A DNA stretch of 64,000 nucleotides from SMXL01 sp036985715 (GTDB lineage: Bacteria > Bacteroidota > Rhodothermia > Rhodothermales > UBA10348): NCBI GenBank assembly GCA_036985715.1, contig BTQE01000002.1:1-64000 (forward strand), given 5' to 3'. Positions within the stretch are counted from its first letter, which is position 1. Every line of letters begins with the position of its first letter. The translations under genes and the position numbers were made by a program. Shown piece by piece: positions 17,174 through 26,370 of the stretch. The notes beneath the pieces were generated by a model. It was not told where the DNA came from. It saw nothing but the letters and a program-made list of their open reading frames with translations, and did not search any database.

Positions 17174-18178
17174 GTGTCTCATTCGGCTTCAAAATCGTCG
17201 GTTAGTCTTGTTATTCCTCTCTTCAATGAGGAAGACGTCATTCCCTTGCTCATCAGGGAAATCCAGGCATTTCGGACCCAGCGCTCGGAAAATATTCAGA
17301 TCATTTTTGTGGACGACGGCAGTACGGATCGTTCGGCTCGATTGATTCGCGAGTTGACGGAGGGGATATCCGGCTACACTCTCGTTCGATTCTCTCGAAA
17401 TTTTGGACATCAGCTTGCGGTTACAGCAGGTCTTGAATTGGCCCACACTGATGCGGCCGTGATTATGGATGCTGATCTGCAGGATCCACTGGATGTTGCA
17501 GGTCAAATGATTGATAAATGGAAGGAGGGATTCGACGTCGTCTACGGGATTCGTAGAGAACGAGAGGACACAACACTATTACATTCCTGGTCTGCGAGGA
17601 TGTTCTATCGGTTTTTCAAGCGATTTTCGGATGTAGAGGCTCCTCTTGACGCAGGGGATTTTAGGCTTCTTTCGCGAAGGACGCTCGATGCCTATCGAAA
17701 GTTTGGAGAGCAGCAGCCCTACGTCCGGGGACTCATCGCATGGCTTGGATTCAACCAGGTCGGACTGGAATACGTCCGGCCGGGAAGAGCGGCTGGAAAA
17801 AGTAAATATACCTGGCGTAGCCTGATTCAACTCGCCTTTGACGGTATAGCCTCTTTCTCTGGAAAGCCTCTCCGGTACGCCGTTAGGCTGGGTTTAGTCG
17901 TTTCCGGATTGTCGATATTTGGCCTGATCTGGGTACTCCTGATCAAATATGTGATTGGGACCACCGTTTCTGGTTGGGCATCTCTCATATTCGTTGGCTT
18001 CTTCTTTGGTGGTCTACAACTCTTCTTCCTTGGCGTAGTGGGTTCGTATGTGGCGCGAGTGTACGACGAAGTAAAGGCACGCCCACGCTTCGTCATCAAG
18101 GATACTTTTCATTCTACGTCTCCGCGGGAGCATTCCGAAGCTGAGAAAGTACCAGCGATCGAAACGAGCCGACCCTAA
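17174..18178 (+). CDS. GtrB/DPM-like membrane glycosyltransferase family 2
   Basis: 334 residues starting at a GTG. The N-terminal GT-A domain opens with VSLVIPLFNEEDVIPLL, has VDDGSTDRS and the DxD-type MDADLQDP, then RGLIAWLGFNQ and KSKYTW. The C-terminus has two transmembrane helices (about residues 235-257 and 270-292) ended by YVARVYDEVKARPRFVIKD. This is the layout of enzymes that move a sugar from UDP/GDP-sugar to undecaprenyl phosphate on the cytoplasmic face (GtrB, ArnC, DPM type), supplying a lipid-linked sugar for surface glycan decoration. Which sugar is not readable. The TonB gene starts 11 bp downstream. No flippase (GtrA) gene is adjacent. Confidence 0.92.
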   Translation: MSHSASKSSVSLVIPLFNEEDVIPLLIREIQAFRTQRSENIQIIFVDDGSTDRSARLIRELTEGISGYTLVRFSRNFGHQLAVTAGLELAHTDAAVIMDADLQDPLDVAGQMIDKWKEGFDVVYGIRREREDTTLLHSWSARMFYRFFKRFSDVEAPLDAGDFRLLSRRTLDAYRKFGEQQPYVRGLIAWLGFNQVGLEYVRPGRAAGKSKYTWRSLIQLAFDGIASFSGKPLRYAVRLGLVVSGLSIFGLIWVLLIKYVIGTTVSGWASLIFVGFFFGGLQLFFLGVVGSYVARVYDEVKARPRFVIKDTFHSTSPREHSEAEKVPAIETSRP

Positions 18179-18189
18179 TTAAGGAACCA

Positions 18190-18951
18190 ATGCAGTTCAA
18201 CAAGGATGATTGGTTTAGTATGGGAGGAAGCCTTGTGCTTCATCTGGTGCTACTGTTGATGTTATCTCTCATGATGGGTGTCTCGTCAGAAGAGACTCCG
18301 GTCGGCTTTATCGAAGTAGATTTCGGTCCATTTGCCGAGGGCCGACCGGTTGTCAGCGCTCGTCCACAGCTCGAAGACTTCACTCATGGACCGGAAGAGG
18401 CAGACCCGCAAGAGGAGGAGCAGCCGGCTGTCGCTCCACCAGAAGAGGTTCGACCCGTCGATTTGCCTGAACAGGTCGTGGAAATTGATGATTCCGAGGT
18501 CGTCGACATTCCCGAGGCTGAAACCATTGCCCCGGACGAGTCTCAAGCGGAGGAAGATATTGTTGACGAAGTACCCCAACCGGCTACCGAGACGATTCAA
18601 CCTCTTGGAAGCGGGTCCCTGACGGACATCCATGGAGACGAACCGGGTGATGCAGGGGATTCGAATGATCCCGAAAAATCATCACCCTTCCAGATAGAAG
18701 GACTGAACAGAGTCCCCGTCAGTACACCGTTGCCTGTCTATTCGGAACAGGTTAACGCGATTATTCAAGTCCGGATTGTCGTGGATCCACAGGGCCGCCT
18801 CATTCGCCGGATCCCTCTTCTCAAAGGAAATGCCAGCCTGGAAAAAGCCGTCATGGACGCCTTGCTGCGATGGCGCTTCAACCCACTTCCGGCTAACGCA
18901 CCACAGGAAAATCAGACCGGGCAGGTCACGTTCCGTTTTACGCTTCGTTAG
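18190..18951 (+). CDS. TonB-family energy transducer
   Basis: 253 residues. One N-terminal transmembrane helix (about 12-30, SLVLHLVLLLMLSLMM) anchors it in the inner membrane. The periplasmic spacer, residues 35-165, is strongly acidic and proline-rich, dominated by Glu/Asp/Pro instead of the Lys-Pro of enteric TonB. The last 80 residues form the TonB C-terminal domain (VRIVVDPQGRLIRRIPLLKG, AVMDALLRWRFNPL, GQVTFRFTLR). It would pass proton-motive force to outer-membrane receptors such as the one encoded at 20471-22510. ExbB and ExbD were not seen nearby. It is convergent with the RNA methyltransferase gene, 30 bp away. Confidence 0.92.
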   Translation: MQFNKDDWFSMGGSLVLHLVLLLMLSLMMGVSSEETPVGFIEVDFGPFAEGRPVVSARPQLEDFTHGPEEADPQEEEQPAVAPPEEVRPVDLPEQVVEIDDSEVVDIPEAETIAPDESQAEEDIVDEVPQPATETIQPLGSGSLTDIHGDEPGDAGDSNDPEKSSPFQIEGLNRVPVSTPLPVYSEQVNAIIQVRIVVDPQGRLIRRIPLLKGNASLEKAVMDALLRWRFNPLPANAPQENQTGQVTFRFTLR

Positions 18952-18981
18952 AGAATCAAGCCCGCCAAGAGATCGAGGCAT

Positions 18982-20457
18982 TCAGAAAGACGGAGTAGAA
19001 ACTGCACGTATATCATGGATATTTTCAATCCGTGACGCGACCTGAGTGCCAGCCCAAACCCGAGGGAAATGGCTCTCTAAAACGAGATTGGAATGGTCGA
19101 ATCGTCGAATGACTCCTCGGCCCATAGTCTTTCCGCAGTGACTTACGAGCACCACTCCCGCATGGTCCATCTCGCCGGCCCGTGCTTCGATCCTTCTTCG
19201 AGAAAGGTAGGCATTCAGTTCGGGGCAACTGACCGAGTATCGATTCGCGTGGGCGAGGTGGCCAAGTAGCAAAGCTCCGGCCGTAGAGAGTCGATTGGGC
19301 TTGCCTTTTCGATTGATCGCCCGTACACCCCGCGAGAAACACATCTTTTGTGGTGGAGCGACAACTGATGTTGCTTCGATCGAGTCATATTTGCTCGAGA
19401 CCCGGTGTACGCGATAGCCATTCAGCGAATCGGGAGGAATCCGGAAGTGTTCAAGCTCTTCGGGAATCAGTGAGGCCACACGAATCTCAGGGGCTGTATC
19501 AAGCGGCTCGACCGGAAGCTCTGAACCCTTTTCGTCTCGGTGTAGCGCTACAGCAAAGAACCCGCCCGTATCGTTCTGGTGGGGCCAGACACGGAATGCC
19601 CGACTCATTTCAGATGGATATTGGACTCCATTCCACCGGGCGAGTCCTCGCGCTGACATCAGTTCCGGCACTTCCAAACGAAGAATAGAAAATGAGCGGC
19701 CGATTATCGTGCTTTCGAGTACACTGGCCACAACGCCTTCACACTCTTCAGGCGCATACGTGCACGTGGAGTAAACCACGCGTCCCCCTGGTTTACAGAG
19801 TTTCAGGGCCCGTTCCAAGATCAGTTTTTGACGATTGATCAGGCGCTCTCTGAACGAATCGGTGGTCCTGGACAGGACGTCCCAGTGCTTTCGAGAGGTT
19901 CCTTCGCACGAACACGGTACATCAACGAGAATACGATCGTACATCCCCGCTGCTTTCGGATAGGATGAGGCGTCATGAGAGGTCAATACGACATTGGTAA
20001 GGCCCAACCGATCTATCGTGGTCCTCACGACACCCAGTCGATTTCGGCTGAGGTCGTTGGCAACAACGGTGCCTCCGGCGTTCATACGCACAGCGATGCT
20101 GGCCGTCTTGTTGCCAGGGGCGGCGCAAAGATCCAAAACTCGGTCAGACGGCTGCGGATCGAGTAGAATCACCGGAAGCATCGAGATTGCTTCCTGAATG
20201 TGGAGAAGGCCGCTCAAATAGGCCGCAACGAACGGAATGGAGTCTGCGCTCGGCGAAGTATAAACGAGGTCAGCCCAGGAGACAGCGCGGGGCCCGTCCA
20301 TCCGCTGCGGATTCCATTCGCCAAACCAAGCGGCAAATTCGCCGGCAGAAACTCGAAGGCTATTTCGCCAAATGGCCAGAGGAAGCGGCCTTTTGGAGAC
20401 TTCACAAAATGCAGAAAAGTCGTCAACGATAGACCGATATCGTTCGAGTTCTTTCAT
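18982..20457 (-). CDS. RsmB/NOP-family RNA (cytosine-C5) methyltransferase, RsmF-like
   Basis: 491 residues, starting at the ATG at 20457. The frame is open to 20586, but upstream codons overlap the receptor gene. The SAM domain has LDLCAAPGNKTASIAVRM, and both m5C cysteines are visible in ILVDVPCSCEG and VYSTCTYAPEECEGV. After residue 320 a C-terminal extension with a PUA-like/rRNA-binding character (RRFDHSNLVLESHFPRVWAG) resembles YebU/RsmF, which methylates C1407 of 16S rRNA. The N-terminal NusB domain of RsmB is absent. It begins 13 bp after the stop codon of the TonB-dependent receptor, so the two are probably cotranscribed although their functions are unrelated. Confidence 0.87.
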   Translation of the reverse strand: MKELERYRSIVDDFSAFCEVSKRPLPLAIWRNSLRVSAGEFAAWFGEWNPQRMDGPRAVSWADLVYTSPSADSIPFVAAYLSGLLHIQEAISMLPVILLDPQPSDRVLDLCAAPGNKTASIAVRMNAGGTVVANDLSRNRLGVVRTTIDRLGLTNVVLTSHDASSYPKAAGMYDRILVDVPCSCEGTSRKHWDVLSRTTDSFRERLINRQKLILERALKLCKPGGRVVYSTCTYAPEECEGVVASVLESTIIGRSFSILRLEVPELMSARGLARWNGVQYPSEMSRAFRVWPHQNDTGGFFAVALHRDEKGSELPVEPLDTAPEIRVASLIPEELEHFRIPPDSLNGYRVHRVSSKYDSIEATSVVAPPQKMCFSRGVRAINRKGKPNRLSTAGALLLGHLAHANRYSVSCPELNAYLSRRRIEARAGEMDHAGVVLVSHCGKTMGRGVIRRFDHSNLVLESHFPRVWAGTQVASRIENIHDIRAVSTPSF

Positions 20458-20470
20458 AGAAATCTTAAAA

Positions 20471-22510
20471 TCACGGCGATTGGAGGTCAACATCCAGCCG
20501 AAATCGAAGCCTGACTTGAAGAGCAAGATATTCAATGCCACCTGCCGGATGACTCGCATAGGAGGCATTCGTAATATTCTGACCACTCAGGCTGAATTGC
20601 AGATAATCGTCCCAGAGTTCTTTCTGGACCGTGATATCCCATAACAGGTACGGTTTATCCAACGCTGGGTCCTTTTCCCGGTAACCCTTCCATGCTTGAA
20701 CCGGGATATACTCGACGCGGGAATACAGCCGAAAGCGAGGGTTAATAGACAGCCAGAGACTCGCAGTCGTCCGGTGACCCAGAGTCCCAGTGAATAGTTC
20801 TTCGAAGTCTGCTTCCTCTGAGGCGACCACGCCAACCCAGCTATGGTGAAATACCAGACGCGTCCGATTCGCGGGCACATACACCATCTGCGTGATGATT
20901 CCCACCAGCTTTCCGGATAGCCCATCCCGAAAATTCCATTCCGGAAATACATACGCCGACTTGTTGGATAGATCCACGATTGGTCTGGAAAGCGCACCGT
21001 CACGAATGCCTCTGACTTGTCCGAGTACCTGGACCTTTAGATTGTCACGTATTCCTATCCTGGTTCCTATTTGCGCATGCAACTGGGTTGATTTCGATGT
21101 GGGAAGTGGCCTGAACCCATCGAATAGCTCATCGAACACAGGAATCGGAACAGCTGTAGTCAGTAATTGCTCAAATGATTCGGCGCTCGGCTGTACGATC
21201 TGATCAAATCCGGTCCGAAACAGGATGCTAACGTTTGGTCGTAGCCGCCAATCCGCTGCCCAGTTAAAGGCGAAATTGGCGGATCGAGCTCCATACTTTG
21301 ATAGTGGCGAACTTGAAATGACAACCGCAACTAAATGCCGCGTAGCATTCATTCTCCAATCAGCACTTATCCGAAGGCTGGGAGAATTTCTTTTTTCGAA
21401 CACCCGTTCCGAGAGTCTGTCCGAATATTTCAGTTGTGACACGCCCAGTTTTACTTCGTAGTGTCCCTCGCGTGATGGGATCTGTACGGCAAGGGAGGCA
21501 TGGGTCCAGTCTCGAATCAATTCCACTCCGATAGGAAAAGAGTTTTGTCTTTCGCCCGCGATCGACTGGCGGCGATCTACGTAGTACGATAATCGCAGTT
21601 GCCTGGGAAGCTCGACTCCTCCGCTTGCCGTGAAGTAGCTCCAACGCTGACGGAAGGGAATTTCAAATCCAATCGCCCGACGATAAAGAAAATCGCCGAA
21701 CGACGATGCTCCTATCCGAACAGAATGTTGTCCGGCCGAATCCAATCTCGATACGAGAAAATCTACCGCAGAAAGCTCAAGTCTTGGGCTGTCGTGTCCG
21801 TTATAAATGGAGCGGACGCGGGCGGCGATTTTCTCATCGGTAACATGGTGCTCATCACTTCGGAGAAGAAGCCGGGAGTACCAGACCCCTGACCGATAGG
21901 ATACCGTTGTTTCTAATTGAGGGCCGCTGCGATCAACGTTTGGGCTGTTTCGACTCGTGTATCGATACGGGCCGGGGTCATTTATTTCATTGGTTCCGGA
22001 TATATCAGCGCGAATCGAAAATCCCGGCCGCTGCAAAGTTCTAATATCTATTCTGCCTGATCGGGGACGATATGACTCCTCATCGATAGACATCGTAGAG
22101 TACGATATCGACTCAATCTCAGACACTGTTGTCGGTATCAAATTGATCTGGGAAACGCCCAGTAAATGAAAGGACTGCGGAATTCCATCGAGATAAATGG
22201 TCGGTGCCGGATCGTCCAGCGATGACAGGCCCAGGATGGATAATCGATATGAAAACCCATCGATCGAGGATGATCTCATTCCCGGCAGTGTGGAAAGGAG
22301 TTTACCCAGACGTGAAATACCGGTTGCGGAAAGGTCCTCGCGAGAAAGAACCGATATGGGTGGTGATTGAAATACCTCTTGCGCCCATCCAGATTTGGAC
22401 TGTAGCAAGGATATCACCGATGCCAGAAACACAGTGTGTAGAAAAAGGATGTTATTGCGCTTTCCGAAGAACAAAATCCACTGAACTATTCCAACACGGA
22501 CCGAAGCCAT
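20471..22510 (-). CDS. TonB-dependent outer-membrane receptor
   Basis: 679 residues. A long N-terminus contains a signal peptide (ILFLHTVFLASVISLLQ, cleaved near Ala43 in GWAQ). The plug domain follows: SREDLSATGISRLGKLLSTLPG, then PTIYLDGIPQSFHLLG and EIESISY, and DIRTLQRPG where other receptors have a 'G(V/I)I(N/E)I+T' block. The remaining 500 residues are amphipathic strands of the barrel, with a QNITNASYASHPAGG block near the C-terminus. The very end (LRFRLDVDLQSP) is not a classical aromatic-terminal strand. No carboxypeptidase-like N-terminal domain and no adjacent SusD, so not a glycan SusC. Its start overlaps the small barrel gene upstream by 25 nt. Ligand unknown. Confidence 0.85.
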   Translation of the reverse strand: MASVRVGIVQWILFFGKRNNILFLHTVFLASVISLLQSKSGWAQEVFQSPPISVLSREDLSATGISRLGKLLSTLPGMRSSSIDGFSYRLSILGLSSLDDPAPTIYLDGIPQSFHLLGVSQINLIPTTVSEIESISYSTMSIDEESYRPRSGRIDIRTLQRPGFSIRADISGTNEINDPGPYRYTSRNSPNVDRSGPQLETTVSYRSGVWYSRLLLRSDEHHVTDEKIAARVRSIYNGHDSPRLELSAVDFLVSRLDSAGQHSVRIGASSFGDFLYRRAIGFEIPFRQRWSYFTASGGVELPRQLRLSYYVDRRQSIAGERQNSFPIGVELIRDWTHASLAVQIPSREGHYEVKLGVSQLKYSDRLSERVFEKRNSPSLRISADWRMNATRHLVAVVISSSPLSKYGARSANFAFNWAADWRLRPNVSILFRTGFDQIVQPSAESFEQLLTTAVPIPVFDELFDGFRPLPTSKSTQLHAQIGTRIGIRDNLKVQVLGQVRGIRDGALSRPIVDLSNKSAYVFPEWNFRDGLSGKLVGIITQMVYVPANRTRLVFHHSWVGVVASEEADFEELFTGTLGHRTTASLWLSINPRFRLYSRVEYIPVQAWKGYREKDPALDKPYLLWDITVQKELWDDYLQFSLSGQNITNASYASHPAGGIEYLALQVRLRFRLDVDLQSP

Positions 22511-23085
22511 GCGGGCATGTCCAACTGAACAATCAGACCTGTACTCACATAGAACAGATTCATTCGGGTTCGAGTCATGATTCTTGAATACGTCCCCTCC
22601 AGATAAATTCGCAATGTATTGGACAAGGGGACCTGCACATTCTGAAAGAGACTATATACCAACTCACTCTCATTGCGAACGCCCGCTAAATCTTCGGTGT
22701 CAAATGCCATATAAACGAGACCGAATCTGAGTCCGCTATCATAATTGATACCCTTATCCGCGTGCCATCGATACTGCCATCCCAACCGGGCGTGCAGAGA
22801 CCAATAGGAGGGAAGATCTTCTGTTCGGCCAGTGAAAGGCTCAAATTGAAAACCGAAATGAGTCCATCCTGCGTAAAAGGGGGTGGATGCTTCCAGAACA
22901 GCGGACGCTCCGGAATTCCATGATTCCAGGAGCCGATCCGTACTCAGGTTCTTCGAGACACCCAACTTAACTTCCAATTCGGAAAACGGATCGGGCTGCG
23001 CGACGAGAGTTCCATTCGGGTTTGTGGCCGTGAATCCGACGACCAAGATGAAGACAAGAAGTGTAGGGTGTAGGCGGCTTAACAT
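22486..23085 (-). CDS. Small secreted protein, probable outer-membrane beta-barrel
   Basis: 199 residues with a signal peptide (PTLLVFILVVGFTATNPNGTLVAQ). The mature part is rich in alternating aromatic and polar residues (WTHFGFQFEPF, WSLHARLGWQYRWHAD, YDSGLRFGLVYMAF), which suggests eight or so short strands of a membrane barrel. I do not recognise the family. Its last 25 nt overlap the start of the TonB-dependent receptor, so the two are almost certainly translated from one message and may work together at the outer membrane. The 267-bp divergent gap before it, shared with the sugar transferase at 23353, should hold its promoter. Confidence 0.6.
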   Translation of the reverse strand: MLSRLHPTLLVFILVVGFTATNPNGTLVAQPDPFSELEVKLGVSKNLSTDRLLESWNSGASAVLEASTPFYAGWTHFGFQFEPFTGRTEDLPSYWSLHARLGWQYRWHADKGINYDSGLRFGLVYMAFDTEDLAGVRNESELVYSLFQNVQVPLSNTLRIYLEGTYSRIMTRTRMNLFYVSTGLIVQLDMPAWLRSVLE

Positions 23086-23326
23086 CGAATCACAGACCAG
23101 CGTCCTCGCGCTTCGCTATCCTTTACTTACGGTCCTCTGGGCAGAAGATCAATAGTGGAAGCGAGACATTGACCTTAACAATTTCAGACGCGGCAAAGGG
23201 GCAGATAAAGTTGGTCCTCTATATACGTATTATCAATGAGACCAGGAACCCGAGTCTTTTTCGGTATTTTTAGAGTCTTCGGTATAGATTCGCGGTTCCT
23301 GCTCAGCAAGTAGATCAACACCGTTT

Positions 23327-23366
23327 CCGGAAGTGTCCGGAATAGTCCAGAAGTGTCCAGAAGAAC
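23327..23366 (+). repeat. Four tandem 10-bp repeats spanning the start of the sugar transferase gene
   Basis: Four consecutive 10-base units, CCGGAAGTGT, CCGGAATAGT, CCAGAAGTGT and CCAGAAGAAC, occupy 23327-23366. The consensus is CC(G/A)GAA(G/T)(T/A)GT. The GTG start of the polyprenyl glycosylphosphotransferase (23353) lies in the third unit, so the repeat covers the ribosome-binding region and the first codons. The unit length is not a multiple of three, so gain or loss of a unit would alter the leader spacing or the frame. That is a possibility, not an observation. Confidence 0.85.
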
Positions 23367-24786
23367 TGAACTGATATTCCTCCTGGCGGCTGATGCCCTC
23401 GCCCTTGCCTGGGCCAATTTGATATGGTATTGGAGCCGGTTCAATTGGGGTTGGTTCTCCGACCCGGTATTTGCCCCCGATACCGGATACGTTTGGATAT
23501 TGGTCTCATTGCTGACCCTGTACTGGCTGGTTCTGTTTTTAGTCTATGGGATGTATCGCGAACGGTACGCAGCGAGTCGATTCGATGAGCTGGTATCACT
23601 GGCAAAAGTGGTTACATTTGGCATTCTAGTACTGTTCTTTCTTCTGTTCATTGAAAACCTGGATGCCTATTCGGCGCGTTCCAATCTCTTCTTTTACTTT
23701 GCCGCCGTATTCGTGTTGGTTGCTACGGGTCGAGTTTTCGTTCGATCCGTGCAGAAGCTGCTCATCCTGAGAGGGTATGGATTGCACAGAACACTGATTG
23801 TCGGGTGGAGTGACATCCTTGATCAACTGTACGAAGAGGTGGCGCGCTACCCGGAGGCGGGTCTCGATATCGTTGGCGCACTGCGACTGAAGCGCCAGAT
23901 GGTACCGTCTCCGGTTGGGATTGAACCCGAAGACGGAGATTTACCGTCAACCGATTCCGACAATCTTTCATCGATTCAAGAGCTCCCCAAACTGATCGAC
24001 GATCTCGATATTCAGGATGTTTTGATTGCTCTCGGGGCGGATGATGGCGGTTCCCTGATGGAAGTGCTTCGTCTCTGCGACGGTAAATCGGTTTCCCTGA
24101 AACTGGTCCCGGATTTCTATACCATCATTGGTGGCATGGCGCGAACCGAGCATATGTACGGTCTCCCTCTAATAGAAGTATTGCCGGAGCCGATGCAGGC
24201 CTGGGAGGAGAGTCTGAAACGACTCCTGGATCTTATGATATCGGGCACGGTCCTCGTCGTCGGACTTTTGCTCTGGAGCGTAATTGGTGTCATGATTCGT
24301 CTAACGTCATCAGGCCCAGCAATTTATCGCCAGTATCGGGTCGGTCAACACGGCCGAGAGTTCGTTATGTACAAATTTCGCACGATGCGAAACGACGCAG
24401 AAGCTAAAACCGGCCCCGTTTGGGCAGCTGAGGACGATCCCAGGTATACGCGATTCGGTCGTTGGCTTAGAAAGTGGCGGATCGACGAAATCCCTCAAAT
24501 GTGGAACGTCTTCAAAGGCGATATGAGTCTCGTGGGCCCTAGACCGGAACGACCTTTCTTCGTCGAGAAATTTTCGCCCCAAATCCCCCTGTATTCCAGG
24601 CGGCATCGGGTAAAACCTGGTATTACCGGATGGGCACAAGTAAAATGGAGATATGATTCTAGTCTCGACGACGTTCGGCAAAAAGTGAAGTTCGATCTGT
24701 TCTACATAGAGAACATGAGCTTCAGGCGTGATCTACAGATTCTATTCCGTACAGTTTATACGGCAATTCGTGGTGCGGGACGGTAG
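23353..24786 (+). CDS. Polyprenyl glycosylphosphotransferase (WcaJ/WbaP-type initiating sugar transferase)
   Basis: 477 residues. Initiates exopolysaccharide or O-antigen synthesis by moving a sugar-1-phosphate from a UDP-sugar to undecaprenyl phosphate. Four N-terminal membrane helices (LIFLLAADALALAWANLIWY onward) are followed by a CoA-binding-like Rossmann segment (HRTLIVGWSDILDQLYEEVA). A fifth membrane segment near 295 leads into the bacterial sugar transferase domain: GREFVMYKFRTMRNDAE, DEIPQMWNVFKGDMSLVGPR, PGITGWAQVKWRY. GTG at 23353 is the first available start after an in-frame stop and lies inside a 10-bp tandem repeat. No other polysaccharide genes are adjacent, so it is an isolated initiator here. 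Confidence 0.92.
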   Translation: MSRRTELIFLLAADALALAWANLIWYWSRFNWGWFSDPVFAPDTGYVWILVSLLTLYWLVLFLVYGMYRERYAASRFDELVSLAKVVTFGILVLFFLLFIENLDAYSARSNLFFYFAAVFVLVATGRVFVRSVQKLLILRGYGLHRTLIVGWSDILDQLYEEVARYPEAGLDIVGALRLKRQMVPSPVGIEPEDGDLPSTDSDNLSSIQELPKLIDDLDIQDVLIALGADDGGSLMEVLRLCDGKSVSLKLVPDFYTIIGGMARTEHMYGLPLIEVLPEPMQAWEESLKRLLDLMISGTVLVVGLLLWSVIGVMIRLTSSGPAIYRQYRVGQHGREFVMYKFRTMRNDAEAKTGPVWAAEDDPRYTRFGRWLRKWRIDEIPQMWNVFKGDMSLVGPRPERPFFVEKFSPQIPLYSRRHRVKPGITGWAQVKWRYDSSLDDVRQKVKFDLFYIENMSFRRDLQILFRTVYTAIRGAGR

Positions 24787-24864
24787 GTTGTATTCGGCTC
24801 CTCAGGAATCAAGGCCGCCTCGAACCGGTTCTGATTCGCAGCCGGCAGCAGGCAAATTCAGAAT

Positions 24865-26343
24865 ATGAAAGATCAATTCGAAGCGGTTATTGGACTCGAG
24901 GTGCACTGTCAACTGTCGACCGACTCGAAGGCATTCAGTACTGAGCAGGCTTCGTTTCAATCGGATCCAAATCAGCAGATTGATCCTTTATCACTCGGGC
25001 ATCCCGGGACGTTGCCTGTCTACAATAAACGTGCAGTAGAATTAACCCTGAAGATGGGTCTGGCCACTCATTCGACCATCAATCAGCGGTCTGTATTCGC
25101 TCGCAAACACTATTTCTATCCGGATCTCCCAAAGGGTTACCAGATTTCCCAATACGAGCGACCGATTTGTACGGGCGGATACATAGAAATCGCGGTGGAG
25201 CATGATCCATCAAAAACCCGTCAAATTCGTCTTACCCGAATTCATGTAGAAGAGGATGCAGGAAAGAGTGTTCACGACGCGCATTCGGAATCAACTCTTC
25301 TCGACTTTAACCGCTCCGGCGTTCCATTGATCGAGATCGTAACAGAACCGGATATTCGAACACCCCACGAGGCCTACAAAACCATGCGCAAGATCAGGCA
25401 ATTGGTTCGGTACCTGGATATTTGTGATGGAAACATGGAGGAAGGGTCACTCCGGTGCGATGCAAACATATCGATTCGTCCAACGGACTCATCCGAGTTG
25501 GGACAGAAAGCTGAAATAAAGAATCTAAACTCTTTCCGATTTCTTGAGCGTGCCCTCACGTATGAAATTGAACGACAGGTGAGTCTGCTGAGCGAGGGAC
25601 AGGCGGTCACAGCAGAAACACGTTTATGGGATGAGAAAAAGGGTGAGACACGCTCGATGCGATCAAAAGAAGATGCTCATGACTACCGATATTTTCCCGA
25701 TCCGGATCTGCCTCCGTTGATGGTGTCCGATGAAATGTTATCTCACGCGAACAATGAAATGACATCCCTGCCGGATGAACGAATAGGGAAGTACATGTCC
25801 GAATGGGAGCTGCCTTTCCGTGATGGTGAAGTACTGACCGCAGAGCGGGAGATAGCAGACTATTTCGAAGACTGCGTGTCGTATCTCGTTAATGATGGGA
25901 AGTTTAGTGCCCAGGTGGTTGCGAAAACCGTTTCAAATTTTTTGATGACTCACGCCCTTGAAACGCTGAAGACGAAAGACTTGGGACAGGTGGATATCGC
26001 TATCGATTCAATCCGGTTCTCGGAGCTGATAGCAATGCGTCTCGAGGATCGAATCAGCTCAACCGCTGCCGTCGAAATATTCGAAGAGATGCTCGTTTCA
26101 CAAGATCCGCCCGAAACTATTGCCGAGAATCGCAATCTGTTTCAGGTCCAGGACGTTGACGAGATTTCCCGAGTCGTCAATGAAGTGTTGACGAATCATC
26201 CCGAAAACGTAGACTCATATCAGGCTGGAAAGGTCGGTCTGATTGGATTCTTTATCGGACAGGTGATGTCGACGTATCCTGGATCACCCGATCCTAAAAT
26301 GGTACGGGCACTTTTGGAGGAGAAGCTGGGTTCAATCGAATAG
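24865..26343 (+). CDS. gatB: Asp-tRNA(Asn)/Glu-tRNA(Gln) amidotransferase subunit B
   Basis: 492 residues. With GatA and GatC it converts Glu-tRNA(Gln) and/or Asp-tRNA(Asn) to the amidated forms, using ATP and glutamine. The opening FEAVIGLEVHCQLSTDSKAF and the blocks RKHYFYPDLPKGYQISQYE, HVEEDAGKS, DFNRSGVPLIEIVTEPD and MEEGSLRCDANISIR are diagnostic. The C-terminal YqeY-like tail ends with YQAGKVGLIGFFIGQVM. The zinc-type cysteines found in some GatB N-termini are replaced here (QIDPLSLGHPG). GatA and GatC are not in the window. It is followed after 27 bp by a lipoprotein gene. Confidence 0.97.
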   Translation: MKDQFEAVIGLEVHCQLSTDSKAFSTEQASFQSDPNQQIDPLSLGHPGTLPVYNKRAVELTLKMGLATHSTINQRSVFARKHYFYPDLPKGYQISQYERPICTGGYIEIAVEHDPSKTRQIRLTRIHVEEDAGKSVHDAHSESTLLDFNRSGVPLIEIVTEPDIRTPHEAYKTMRKIRQLVRYLDICDGNMEEGSLRCDANISIRPTDSSELGQKAEIKNLNSFRFLERALTYEIERQVSLLSEGQAVTAETRLWDEKKGETRSMRSKEDAHDYRYFPDPDLPPLMVSDEMLSHANNEMTSLPDERIGKYMSEWELPFRDGEVLTAEREIADYFEDCVSYLVNDGKFSAQVVAKTVSNFLMTHALETLKTKDLGQVDIAIDSIRFSELIAMRLEDRISSTAAVEIFEEMLVSQDPPETIAENRNLFQVQDVDEISRVVNEVLTNHPENVDSYQAGKVGLIGFFIGQVMSTYPGSPDPKMVRALLEEKLGSIE

Positions 26344-26370
26344 TCAGAAATCAATAATGGCCAGTTCCAG

